Source: JBBPYR01 sp038199755
Lineage (GTDB): Bacteria > Chloroflexota > Ktedonobacteria > Ktedonobacterales > Ktedonobacteraceae
DNA length: 32,796 bases
Assembly: GCA_038199755.1 (NCBI GenBank)
Contig: JBBPYR010000003.1
Coordinates: 1-32,796 of the forward strand
Direction of reading: 5' to 3'
Shown piece by piece: positions 24,413-32,475 of this stretch. The position numbers were made by a program, and so were the translations under genes. How positions within the stretch are numbered: the first letter of the stretch is position 1; each line of letters begins with the position of its first letter. The notes beneath the pieces are model-generated. The model did no database searches. It had not been told where the DNA came from and worked only from the letters and a program-made list of their open reading frames with translations.

Positions 24413-26167
24413 TTACGGCATTTCTCGTGCTACTCGACTGCCATCCTGACCTTGATGCGAGCGGCGTCCGGCGCGGATATTGCACGTAAACGCCTTGGCT
24501 CCGTGCATACTCACATTGCGGTCTGCCACCATCAGCAACAAATCATCGGCAATATCGCCTGTGACGACGCCTTTATAGTCCCAGTGAAACGGCAGCCCGA
24601 CCTGATAGACGGTGCGGCCCGCTATCTTGAGGGGACCAAGACGTCCCGTCACCATCGCCTTCGCCTCCACCTCGCCACGCTCCGTCCAGATCGTCATCCA
24701 GTCGCCATTGTTGATGCCCTTCTCAGCCGCCAACTCCTGGCTAATCTCGGCGAACAACTCCGGTTGCAGTTCAGACAGCCAGGGCACCCAGCGCGACATG
24801 GCTCCACTCACATGATGCTCTGTGAGTCGATAGGTGGTTAGCACATAGGGATACTTCGGGTTATCTATGCCCTGATTGGGATTATCCGGGCGATTCCAGT
24901 ACTTGACCACAGGACTCGTCGGTGTATTAGGATAGAGCAGATTGTTCACCGGCGACTCTATCGGCTCATAGTGCGTCGGCATTGGTCCATCGGTCAGCCC
25001 GGTTGGTGTGTAGAGTCGGCCACGTCCCTCGCTGAGCATGATAAACGGATCGCTGCCAGATTGTGCGTCCATGCCTTTCCCGTTGGGATCGGCTGGCGTC
25101 GTCGGTGCTTTGGTTGGAGGGAAATCAGGCACATCAAGACCGACCCATTTCCCCTTCTTCTTGCCTTCGCCGTTCTCATGTTCCGCATCCCACCAGATGT
25201 ACTTCTTGCGCTCCGACCACGGCTTTCCATCGGGGTCGGCAGAGGCGCGATTGTAGAGGATATGGCGATTGGCGGGCCACGAAAATCCCCAATCGGGACT
25301 GACATACTCACCCGGTGTGCGGCTCTTTGAAAGATTCTTGCCCTCTTCCGGCATGATCCCACTGAAGATCCAGCAACCACAGGCGGTGCTCCCGTCGCCT
25401 TTCAGTTCCTGGAAATCCTTCACGACCTTGCCATCGGCAATCGTGTAGCCATTGATCTCCTTCACGATATCGTCTACCACCGGTTCCCGTGCTGGCCCTT
25501 CACGACGATAGTTCCACACGAGGTCTTGAATAGGCTTATCGCGCTGTTTTGTGCTCTCTGCATAGAGCTTTTTCATACGATCACAGAGTTCCGCAACGAA
25601 CCAGTTTTCAGAGCGTGCATCATTGATCGGCTCGACCGCCTTTTCACGATATTGGATGAGACGCGAAGTATTCGTAAAGCTGCCCTCCTTCTCGACGTGC
25701 GTAGCGGCAGGCAGGAAGAAGATCTCCGTCGGAATTTTCGTTGGATCAGTGCCAGGACGTTTCCAGTAAGCTGCCGTCTCCGTTTCGTAGAAGTCGCGCA
25801 TAACCATCCAGTCCAGTTTCTCAAGGGCAGCACGCTGGAAACCAGCATTTACGCCACCCGCTGCGGGATTCTGGCCCATGGAGAAGTAGCCCTTCATCTT
25901 GCCATCTTTCATGTCAATGAACATTTGCAGATCAGAATGATCGCCAACAACCTTGGGAAGATAATTGTAGGCCCAGTCATTCTCTTTCGTTGCCGCATCC
26001 CCATACCACGCCTTCATCAGACTGACGAAGTACTCAGGATAATGGGACCACCAGCCCGACTCCTGATGGGGCCACTCTCTTTTGTCACCTTCGCAGTTAC
26101 CTCTCCACTCTCGACAAACAAGGAGTCCATCTCTTAACGGCCTTACATCACGTCTTCTTAGGCTCAC
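24413..26167 (-). pseudogene. Truncated formate dehydrogenase catalytic (alpha) subunit
   Basis: 584 codons matching only the C-terminal 55-60% of FdnG/FdoG-type formate dehydrogenases, whose full length is about 1000. Homology starts around residue 36 with WWSHYPEYFVSLMKAWYGDA, then NDWAYNYLPK, ALEKLDWMVMRDFYETETAA and FFLPAATHVEKEGSFTNTSR. The end has the molybdopterin-binding domain: YVLTTYRLTEHHVSGAMSRW and GNLxx-like blocks. The N-terminal [4Fe-4S] cluster, the catalytic Cys/Sec and the first molybdopterin domain are missing. The first 35 residues (MSLRRRDVRPLRDG onward) are unrelated. Upstream there are only about 130 bases to the divergent gntR, so the missing part is not next to it. 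Confidence 0.8.
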
Positions 26168-26239
26168 CCCTCCTCCCTTCTCTTGAAGGCTGAGTAGTTA
26201 CAATAGTTTCCTGCAGCTATCTAGACAAAGCATGTTATA

Positions 26240-26269
26240 ATAGTATATATTATGCATAATATATACTAT
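26240..26269. promoter_or_regulatory. 30-bp perfect palindrome, probable GntR operator
   Basis: ATAGTATATATTATG (26240-26254) is followed directly by its exact reverse complement (26255-26269). It ends 26 bases before the gntR start and overlaps a TATAAT -10 motif at 26236-26241. FCD-type GntR regulators bind AT-rich palindromes, often in front of their own gene, so autoregulation is inferred. The core TATTATGCATAATA is nearly repeated at 29393-29406. Confidence 0.55.
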
Positions 26270-26295
26270 ATGTTAAGAGGGAGAAAATAGAACGT

Positions 26296-26991
26296 ATGGA
26301 TGTGACACTACCAGCAGGAAAGAGCAACACAAACACCCCGCTCACTAAGCTCACGATAGCGGAGCAGGTTGCAGCTGCTCTCCGCCGCGAAATCGCCGCA
26401 GGACAACTCGTGGCAGGCACTAAGTTGCGCCAGGTCGAGATTGCGCACCGCTTTGGGGTCAGTACCACTCCTGTTCGCGAGGCCTTTGGATTGCTGCAAA
26501 GCGAAGGCTTAGTGCAGATCGATGCCCATCGAGGAGTCACGGTTTTCTTGCCGACCACTCAGGACTTTGTCGAGCACTACGAAATTCGTATAGCACTCGA
26601 GATGCTGGCCATCGAGAAAGCCGCCGAACACTTCCAAGCCCAGGATGCTCCTCCACTTGTCGCCATCCTCGATGAGATGCACATCACCAGCGATGCAAAT
26701 CGCTATGTTGAGCTCAATCACCAGTTCCACTTGCGATTGTATAGCCTTGCGCGGCGTTCACGACTACTCACGATGATTGAGGAATTGCGAAATGCCTCTC
26801 TCGCCTACAATCATCTCTATGCAGCTACAGACGTTCCCCGAGATGCACAGCGTCTCGATAAGGAACACCGCGAGATTCTTGCCGCCTGCCAGGAAAGCAA
26901 TCCGGCTCGTGGTGCCAATGCAGTGCGCCACCATCTACAGCAGACCGTCGCTCATGTAATGAAAGTGCTTGAACAGGAAGGGAAAGCATAA
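26296..26991 (+). CDS. GntR family transcription regulator, FCD subfamily
   Basis: 231 residues. The N-terminal winged helix-turn-helix (about 16-85) has LTIAEQVAAALRREIAAGQL, LRQVEIAHRFGVSTTPVREA and LLQSEGLVQIDAHRGVTV, the GntR hallmark. The C-terminal FCD helical domain has YEIRIALEMLAIEKAAEHF and NHQFHLRLYSLARRS, with His residues that usually bind a metal and a carboxylate ligand. FCD regulators normally repress catabolic genes until the substrate or an intermediate binds. A GAGGG precedes the ATG at 26296. It converges with the TfdB-like gene, 33 bp apart, which is the likely target together with the SnoaL-like gene. The palindrome at 26240 suggests self-regulation. Confidence 0.92.
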   Translation: MDVTLPAGKSNTNTPLTKLTIAEQVAAALRREIAAGQLVAGTKLRQVEIAHRFGVSTTPVREAFGLLQSEGLVQIDAHRGVTVFLPTTQDFVEHYEIRIALEMLAIEKAAEHFQAQDAPPLVAILDEMHITSDANRYVELNHQFHLRLYSLARRSRLLTMIEELRNASLAYNHLYAATDVPRDAQRLDKEHREILAACQESNPARGANAVRHHLQQTVAHVMKVLEQEGKA

Positions 26992-27024
26992 GCAAGAGGG
27001 ACGTTGTGAGTCGGGAGATGTCCA

Positions 27025-28827
27025 TCAGGACTCTACAGCCTCCCGAAGCTGGGTACTTTCCCCGCTCAATGGATGTTTAAGGCCCAGGATTTGCTCCATA
27101 ACATAGACAAGCTCTGTGGTACAGTCAGCGGCCACAGAGTGCCGTCGCCATCCTACATGCGCATCGGGCCGCACGAGTATGCAGCCACTCTCAGCCACTT
27201 CGCACAGACGCGCCCAGTCGTTGTAGATATCGAGCACCTCGCAGCCAGGACCGATTCTGAAGCAAGCAATCTTCACTCCTGCACGCGCAGAAACTTCCTC
27301 GGCAGCCGCTTCCCAGGCCTCGCCTCCAATACCGGTGAAGAGGGTGAAACGACCCTTGCCCACCAGATCCAGCGTGCTGACAGTGCGCCCGGCATACTCC
27401 AACCAGCAGTGGGGCAAACGTGCGCCCGGCCAGGTTGTGGGCTGATAATAGAGTTCGGGATCACGAGTAAAGTCGGGTTCGGGTGTCCCATCTGAGACCA
27501 CAGCCGTGGAGTGGTAGTGTTGATTCAATTCGACTCCATGACCATTGAACTCGTAATTCTTGTGCTCGATGGCTTTGCGTAGTTTCTCTCTCTGCTCGAC
27601 GCTTTCGGGTGTGTTCTCTTTACGCGCTTCCAGACTCGCCCGCATCTGCTCAACATTCCTCGTGTCGCTCGGCCCGAGGAGGGCATCGTAAATCAAGCCA
27701 GTCTCCATGATGCTTTTATTCGCTCGCTCGACTATCTGCTGGCCGATGGGCGTGCGCTCGGCGTTATAGGTCGCCAGCAGCGATGGATCAGCCTTTCCCT
27801 TCAGCACGAGAGCAAGCTTCCAAGCTAGGTTATAAGCGTCTTGGATGGACGTATTCGAGCCCAGGCCATTGTTTGGTGGATGCCGGTGGACGGAGTCGCC
27901 CATGCAAAATACACGCCCATTTGAGTAACACGTTGCGTATAGGTGGTTAATGCCCCAGAGTGATGTGGAGCGGATCTCGACCGGGACGGTGTCGTCTCCG
28001 ATCAGGTTGTGGACGATCCTGGTCGCCGTCGCCTCGTCGAGGACAGGTGGAGGCTCGTTGATGTCGTATCCCCAGATGATCAACCACTCGTTCCAAGGAC
28101 GCACCATGCGGATGGTACCCATCCCGACACCACCGATATCGGAGCCGGGCTGCAACACCCAGTAGAGCACTCCCGGGCGGTAGGAGACATACTTCGTGAG
28201 GTCGGCACGAATCAAGATGTTCATGCTAGCAGCAATGTCCATCTGCCCCACCATGGGCAAGCCAATGTCCGCGGCAATCTTGCTGCGGCCACCATCGGCA
28301 CCGAGCAGGTACTTTGCCCTGATCTGATAGGTGTTTCCGCTGACACGATCCCGTACCGTCGCGGTCACACCGGCGGCGTCCTGTTCAAGTGCCTGGTACT
28401 CCGTGTCGAAACGAACTCGCGAGCCACGAGCGGCGGCGTGGCTGAGCATAATCGGTTCCAGATAGGTCTGTGGACAATCACAGATACGTGATGGGCTGGC
28501 GAGCGTATAGTCGGCCATCCGACTCGGATGCGTCCCCCATGCACGCAGCCTGCCAAGTTCCTCCCCAGCCAAGCTCGTGCAAAATACATTGTTGCTCATG
28601 AACTCCTGCGGAGAGGACTTCTCGATGGCCTCTCCCTCGATGCCCATATCGCGCAATATCTCCATCGTGCGCTGGTTTGTGATGTGTGCCCGAGGCGTGT
28701 TGGCGGTCCAGCGATACTTGGTCAGCACCACATTCTCTACACCATAGGTGCTCAGAAAGAGTGCTGCCGATCCACCCGCCGGACCACTGCCGACAATCAG
28801 AACATCGGTCTCGATCTGGGTATTCAT
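27025..28827 (-). CDS. FAD-dependent phenol hydroxylase, 2,4-dichlorophenol 6-monooxygenase (TfdB)-like
   Basis: 600 residues, close to the usual 590-600 of TfdB-type flavin monooxygenases. These use NADPH and oxygen to hydroxylate (chloro)phenols to catechols. The FAD site is VLIVGSGPAGGSAALFLSTY at the N-terminus. Then TPRAHITNQRTMEILRDMGI, EELGRLRAWGTHPSRMADYT and YLLGADGGRSKIAADIGLP (the DG motif) follow, and GRVFCMGDSVHRHPPNNGLG is the GD motif. The last third is the thioredoxin-like domain of the family. Similarity to TfdB is strong across these blocks, but the actual phenol is not known. GGAGGG precedes the ATG at 28827. It follows the SnoaL-like gene by 24 bases and is probably cotranscribed with it. 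Confidence 0.9.
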   Translation of the reverse strand: MNTQIETDVLIVGSGPAGGSAALFLSTYGVENVVLTKYRWTANTPRAHITNQRTMEILRDMGIEGEAIEKSSPQEFMSNNVFCTSLAGEELGRLRAWGTHPSRMADYTLASPSRICDCPQTYLEPIMLSHAAARGSRVRFDTEYQALEQDAAGVTATVRDRVSGNTYQIRAKYLLGADGGRSKIAADIGLPMVGQMDIAASMNILIRADLTKYVSYRPGVLYWVLQPGSDIGGVGMGTIRMVRPWNEWLIIWGYDINEPPPVLDEATATRIVHNLIGDDTVPVEIRSTSLWGINHLYATCYSNGRVFCMGDSVHRHPPNNGLGSNTSIQDAYNLAWKLALVLKGKADPSLLATYNAERTPIGQQIVERANKSIMETGLIYDALLGPSDTRNVEQMRASLEARKENTPESVEQREKLRKAIEHKNYEFNGHGVELNQHYHSTAVVSDGTPEPDFTRDPELYYQPTTWPGARLPHCWLEYAGRTVSTLDLVGKGRFTLFTGIGGEAWEAAAEEVSARAGVKIACFRIGPGCEVLDIYNDWARLCEVAESGCILVRPDAHVGWRRHSVAADCTTELVYVMEQILGLKHPLSGESTQLREAVES

Positions 28828-28851
28828 GCTCCCTCCATCTTTTGCTTTCTG

Positions 28852-29292
28852 CTATCTTTGATTAAGCCACGGATAGCGTGCCGTATCCGCTCCTGCATAG
28901 TCCGGATCTAGATAGATATAAAGTCGCTGTATCTTGAAATCTCGTATCTCGAAAACATCGCACCAGCGACCTGCATGCGTCACGCCCGCACGCCACTCAA
29001 CGCCGTCGGCTGTTGTTCCAGAGGAGGTTCCCTCCACAACAACGAGGTCATCCTGAATGATGTAGTTGAAATAGGCCTTATCATGGGCAATGGACTTTAA
29101 GATGGTCATCAGATCGGCGAAAAGCTGCTCAAACTCTTTTCGACCAGTAGCAAGACCCCACTTAGGAAAGGAAACCTGTGCATCATCGGCAAACAGGTCA
29201 AAGAACGCTTCAGCTCTATCAAGCCGCTTCAGGTACTCAAGGGCAACGGATTTACGTTGTTCTCCGGTCATCGATTCTCGTGTGACTGCCAT
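28852..29292 (-). CDS. SnoaL-like/NTF2-family small protein
   Basis: 146 residues of the NTF2 fold (SnoaL-like domain). It contains YLKRLDRAEAFFDLFADDAQ and VSFPKWGLATGRKEFEQLFA at the N-terminus, and WCDVFEIRDFKIQRLYIYLD as the typical last strands. Such proteins act as polyketide cyclases, isomerases, limonene-epoxide-type hydrolases or have unknown roles. Here the adjacent TfdB-like monooxygenase suggests a role in handling the oxidised aromatic product or as a small partner protein; this is inference. AGGAGG precedes the ATG at 29292. It is the first gene of the two-gene minus-strand unit, with an AT-rich palindrome about 100 bases upstream. Confidence 0.85.
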   Translation of the reverse strand: MAVTRESMTGEQRKSVALEYLKRLDRAEAFFDLFADDAQVSFPKWGLATGRKEFEQLFADLMTILKSIAHDKAYFNYIIQDDLVVVEGTSSGTTADGVEWRAGVTHAGRWCDVFEIRDFKIQRLYIYLDPDYAGADTARYPWLNQR

Positions 29293-29376
29293 AGTCGCCT
29301 CCTGTCTGGAATGCTCTCCAGACTTTTACAATGATATTCCCCTTCCAAAGAAACAAGGGGTAAAGTCTATACTTTA

Positions 29377-29416
29377 CATCACTTAGCTGATGTATTATAT
29401 ATAATATTTTGTCAAG
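29377..29416 (-). promoter_or_regulatory. Palindromic operator/promoter candidate of the monooxygenase unit
   Basis: TATTATATATAATA (29393-29406) is a perfect 14-bp palindrome matching 12 of 14 bases of the core of the gntR palindrome (TATTATGCATAATA). On the minus strand it contains TATAAT. Next to it, TACATCA and TGATGTA flank six bases (29376-29395), a second inverted repeat. TTGACA lies upstream at an untypical spacing, so the promoter itself is not firmly placed. Confidence 0.35.
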
Positions 29417-29440
29417 AGGAAGAGGCTTAACATCCACATT

Positions 29441-29487
29441 TATAGCATGACAATTCTGTAAGTCCCCTACGGAATTGTCATGCTATA
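29441..29487. repeat. Long perfect hairpin between divergent units
   Basis: TATAGCATGACAATTC (29441-29456) and GAATTGTCATGCTATA (29472-29487) are perfect inverted 16-bp arms. The loop ends (TGTA and TACG) add a few weaker pairs, leaving a loop of about seven bases. No gene ends here; both neighbouring units start on either side. It may be a mobile palindrome, a bidirectional insulator or a regulator site. Confidence 0.5.
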
Positions 29488-29542
29488 GGCAAATAGGTAT
29501 GTATATTCCATGGCTATAAGAAGTATTGATAGCCACGCAACT

Positions 29543-29619
29543 TTATCCACCGCAATACACGCTTCTCCACAACTTCCCCACAGGTTCTCCACTAAAGACG
29601 CCTCGTAAGTTGTGGATAA
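29543..29619. promoter_or_regulatory. Cluster of five DnaA-box-like sequences
   Basis: Direct boxes are TTATCCACC (29543), TTCTCCACA (29563), TTCCCCACA (29574) and TTCTCCACT (29585). TGTGGATAA at 29611-29619 is a perfect TTATCCACA in reverse. The middle three repeat every 11 bp, one helical turn. AT-rich sequence lies close by (29385-29410). The neighbours are not replication genes, so an origin is not supported. A DnaA-binding or titration site, or control of the gene at 29754, is possible. Confidence 0.45.
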
Positions 29620-29753
29620 AGTGCTAGTTTTTGACTCTGCCCTCCGTTATACTTTTCATAGGTACAAAACGTTTCCTTCCTGACCGATCTCACCGTCGGC
29701 TTATTTCTTTCTCGTTGTCGTCTTGCTTCGCTAGTTTTACAGGAGGAACGCAT

Positions 29754-30371
29754 ATGCCAACCATGCACGCCGAGGACCACACTGACGAACGTATCATACC
29801 GAGAAGTGCCTTACGCCATCGTCCCATCGCGACGGGAAGCACGCCCCAGATTTTCCCAACCAGCAGCATTCCACGCGCATCACGCAGCAAAGCAGGCATA
29901 CGACCAACGAGGAGCATGCCCAGAGCGGTGCCAACTAAAAAGCTAGCTCAGTCATCACCGCACTGGATGACGATTATTGGACTTACTATGACGGCAATGA
30001 TCGTGCTTTTACTATTCTTCCAACTTGTCTCGCAGTGGTGGTCTACTACCGCTAATGACCTCCGCTATGGACGCCCACGCGTCACACAAATGGATGCCTT
30101 TGTCGGGCATGAGGCGGGCGGCAAAACGCCCACGCATTTCATCGCACTCAATTTTCATGCCCAGGTCGAAATCATCGAATTTCCTGGCGGTGATGCGCGG
30201 CACGCACGCATTTATATGGGGCCAAAAATCACGGGGGAGGGGGCCGACCTGACACCCATTTTGCTATCCTTTGCTGACCGCAATAATGACCATCTCCCTG
30301 ATATGATCGTGCAGTTTGGTGGCATTGAGGTGCTGTATCTCAACCAAAAGGGAGGCTTCGTGGAACAATAA
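29754..30371 (+). CDS. Conserved hypothetical single-pass membrane protein
   Basis: 205 residues from the ATG at 29754, chosen for the AGGAGG 11 bases upstream. A longer frame from 29631 has no ribosome site. The N-terminal 90 residues are a basic Ser/Pro/Thr-rich, probably disordered cytoplasmic part. A transmembrane helix follows (about 93-113, MTIIGLTMTAMIVLLLFF), then an extracytoplasmic domain with DLRYGRPRVTQMDAFVGHEA, HAQVEIIEFPGGDARHARIY and LLSFADRNNDHLPDMIVQFG. The last part resembles a calcium-binding FG-GAP/VCBS-like blade (DRNNDHLPDM). I recall similar proteins in Ktedonobacteria, all without known function. It is divergent from the SnoaL-like gene. Confidence 0.7.
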   Translation: MPTMHAEDHTDERIIPRSALRHRPIATGSTPQIFPTSSIPRASRSKAGIRPTRSMPRAVPTKKLAQSSPHWMTIIGLTMTAMIVLLLFFQLVSQWWSTTANDLRYGRPRVTQMDAFVGHEAGGKTPTHFIALNFHAQVEIIEFPGGDARHARIYMGPKITGEGADLTPILLSFADRNNDHLPDMIVQFGGIEVLYLNQKGGFVEQ

Positions 30372-30413
30372 GTGGAAGGCTGGGCTGGCATAAGTAGTTG
30401 CAAGCTGGAAGCC

Positions 30414-30452
30414 ATGGCAGGACGGGGCAAACAGTTTGCTCTGCCCTGCCAT
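30414..30452. terminator. Hairpin between convergent genes
   Basis: ATGGCAGG (30414-30421) pairs with CCTGCCAT (30445-30452), and inside, GCAAAC with GTTTGC around one base. The structure lies between the stop codons of the convergent genes ending at 30371 and 30464, as expected for a bidirectional terminator. U tracts are lacking. Confidence 0.5.
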
Positions 30453-30463
30453 AGCCGCAATAG

Positions 30464-32068
30464 CTACTCGACGACTTCGAATGGACGCATCATATCATTA
30501 TCCTCGTGTTCTACGATGTGACAATGATAGACGTACATGCCAGTGTAGTCTGTGAAAGGAACACGAATGCGCGTCACTTCCCCAGGCATCACTCTGACAG
30601 TATCTTTGAGGCCCGCTTCATTCGCCTCTCGTGGTACTGCTGGCCCTGTGAAGACCAGCTTCTTCGTGGCGTTGTAGACGGCGACATCGAAGGGCTGACG
30701 ATCTAGCACGTGGTACTGAACGAGATGCAGGTGTATAGGATGGGCATCTGAGGTCAGGTTAATCAAACGCCAGATTTCCGTGGTTCCTAATTTTGGTTTC
30801 TCCGTTACAGGAGCCGCGAATGGAGTATTGTTCAGCAATACGCGAACGGAATCCCCTTGCGCCGTGAGGTCTTCATTGAGGGTAATATCTCGAACCTTAG
30901 CTATACCCTTTTCAGGATGGATGAGGGCCGGAAGCATAACTGAGGGAAGTACGCTCGTGTCCGGGCCAGATTGTTGGCGTACCACCCTGAATTGCATGAA
31001 CTCGTTAAGGGCTACTTCTCCACCACCTGGGTAGGGATCTGGAGCATCATTCGTGAGCGTAATTGTTTGCCCCTGCAACCCCGAAAAATCGAGAATCACA
31101 TCGGCACGTTCTGCTGGTGTCATGAGAAGATGCTGGAGCTGCACCGGTTGTGGGAGGAAGCCTCCTTCTGCTCCGATCTGATAAAATGGTTGCCCCGATG
31201 AGAGTGACAGATGAAGAAAGCGAGCGTTGCAGCCATTGAGGATGCGGAAGCGATATTTCCTTGGCTCGACTTCCAGATAAGGTGCGACCTTGCCATTTAC
31301 CAGGGGAGTATCTCCAAAGAATTCTGGGACCCATACAGGGTGAACTTGTGGAACATCTCCAATGCTGGGATAAAACAGTTGGCCGTCTGGCTGGAAGGTT
31401 CGATCTTGGAGTGCCAGTCCAATCTCGTACAGTCCTTTGGGGAGGTTGAAGCGGTCTTCGTCGTCATCGGTGATGAGATAAAACGCCGCTAAGCCTGCGT
31501 AAACATTCAGCCGTGTAAGAGCCATGGCATGATCGTGAAACCAGAGGGTAGACGCAGGCTGGTTGTTAGGATAGTGAACCGTCTTGCTGTGACCGGGAGT
31601 AAACCAATCCATTGGCCCACCATCACTCGCCGGAGGCACATGGCCGCCATGGACATGAACCACGGCCCGCACATCAGGCAGGGAAGCTGACATACCGGGA
31701 AGGGTGTAATCGATAGGAAGCAGGTGGGTTGTGGGAAGATGGTTGATCCATTTTACAACAATTGGGCGGTTGCTCTGGGCTACGATAGTTGGGCCTGGGT
31801 AGGTACCGTTGTAGCCCCAGAGGGTGGTTGGTGGAAGATCACGGTGAAGCTTCTGAGCGAATTGGCTCATCACCACTTCATAGTGTGGTACCCCCTCGAT
31901 TGTCATTTCGGGCTTCAATACACCAGGAATGGGAAGGGGATCAACGAAGTGAGTGAGCTCTGGAGAACCAGGTGCGTCTGCGTAAACAGAAGTTACCCAC
32001 CCCCAGGGCAGCAACATGCCTGCTCCTACTGCTGTTACAGTGCTTAAAAAACGCCGTCTTGTAACCAT
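30464..32068 (-). CDS. Multicopper oxidase, CotA/bilirubin-oxidase type, Tat-exported
   Basis: 534 residues. A twin-arginine signal begins the protein: TRRRFLSTVTAVGAGMLLPW. All four copper motifs are present: HVHGGH (near 140), WFHDHAM (near 180), HPIHLHLVQYHV (near 450), and YHCHIVEHEDNDMM (near 515), with Cys as the type-1 copper ligand and a Met axial ligand. The architecture and length match spore-coat laccase CotA and bilirubin oxidase. It oxidises phenols, bilirubin or metals such as Mn/Cu with reduction of oxygen to water, outside the membrane. AGAGGT lies shortly before the ATG at 32068. It appears monocistronic. The nearby phenol hydroxylase makes an aromatic substrate plausible, which is inference. 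Confidence 0.93.
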   Translation of the reverse strand: MVTRRRFLSTVTAVGAGMLLPWGWVTSVYADAPGSPELTHFVDPLPIPGVLKPEMTIEGVPHYEVVMSQFAQKLHRDLPPTTLWGYNGTYPGPTIVAQSNRPIVVKWINHLPTTHLLPIDYTLPGMSASLPDVRAVVHVHGGHVPPASDGGPMDWFTPGHSKTVHYPNNQPASTLWFHDHAMALTRLNVYAGLAAFYLITDDDEDRFNLPKGLYEIGLALQDRTFQPDGQLFYPSIGDVPQVHPVWVPEFFGDTPLVNGKVAPYLEVEPRKYRFRILNGCNARFLHLSLSSGQPFYQIGAEGGFLPQPVQLQHLLMTPAERADVILDFSGLQGQTITLTNDAPDPYPGGGEVALNEFMQFRVVRQQSGPDTSVLPSVMLPALIHPEKGIAKVRDITLNEDLTAQGDSVRVLLNNTPFAAPVTEKPKLGTTEIWRLINLTSDAHPIHLHLVQYHVLDRQPFDVAVYNATKKLVFTGPAVPREANEAGLKDTVRVMPGEVTRIRVPFTDYTGMYVYHCHIVEHEDNDMMRPFEVVE

Positions 32069-32475
32069 TGTTTAACCTCTATACAAATTCTTTGGGCGTT
32101 ACTTCTGGTGTGGAGTCAGAGAAGCCCATCAAAACCCGCAGAAATGGGAGGTAGAGAAGAGAGATCAAGGTTTTACTTCGCTTTTGGTATTTGTGTTTCT
32201 CCCAGTGCTGCTACAGGTGAATACTCTCCCCTTTCGCTAGCGAAGGTTGAAATATAAATAGGTGTATTTGTATTTCTGTCTTGATAGTAAGTGGAAAATA
32301 TCACAGGAAAGCCACAATAGCGGCATTTGATCTCACAAAAAGCTTTCAATAGAGGCTAGTAATGAAATGGAGTCATGACATGCAAGCACTATTTGGGCTG
32401 CTCTGCCTCGTAGGTTTGTTTGACCAGTTTAAGCAGCTCTCTTCACAATTACATCACAGGCACGAAAATTCGTCA
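32069..32475. other. Upstream region of the multicopper oxidase
   Basis: These 407 bases separate the oxidase start from the end of the carbamoyltransferase gene. TTCGCTAGCGAA (32233-32244) is a perfect 12-bp palindrome and could be an operator. A minus-strand frame 32173-32349 (TTG start, 58 codons) reads CEIKCRYCGFPVIFSTYYQD near its start, with three closely spaced Cys as in a zinc knuckle, but it lacks a ribosome site, so I do not call a gene. Confidence 0.3.

Noticed and set aside
25526..26137. 203-codon + strand frame against the formate dehydrogenase fragment
   Set aside because: The minus-strand protein is plainly homologous to FdnG, so this frame is a shadow and not the missing N-terminal part.
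29393..29487. CRISPR-like repeats near the hairpin
   Set aside because: Only single palindromes are present, with no regularly spaced repeats and no cas genes.
29543..29619. Chromosomal or plasmid replication origin
   Set aside because: DnaA-like boxes are present, but there is no dnaA, dnaN, rep or par gene and no clear unwinding repeats.
32173..32349. 58-codon minus-strand frame with three Cys
   Set aside because: It has only a TTG start and no ribosome site; one possible zinc knuckle is not enough to call a gene.
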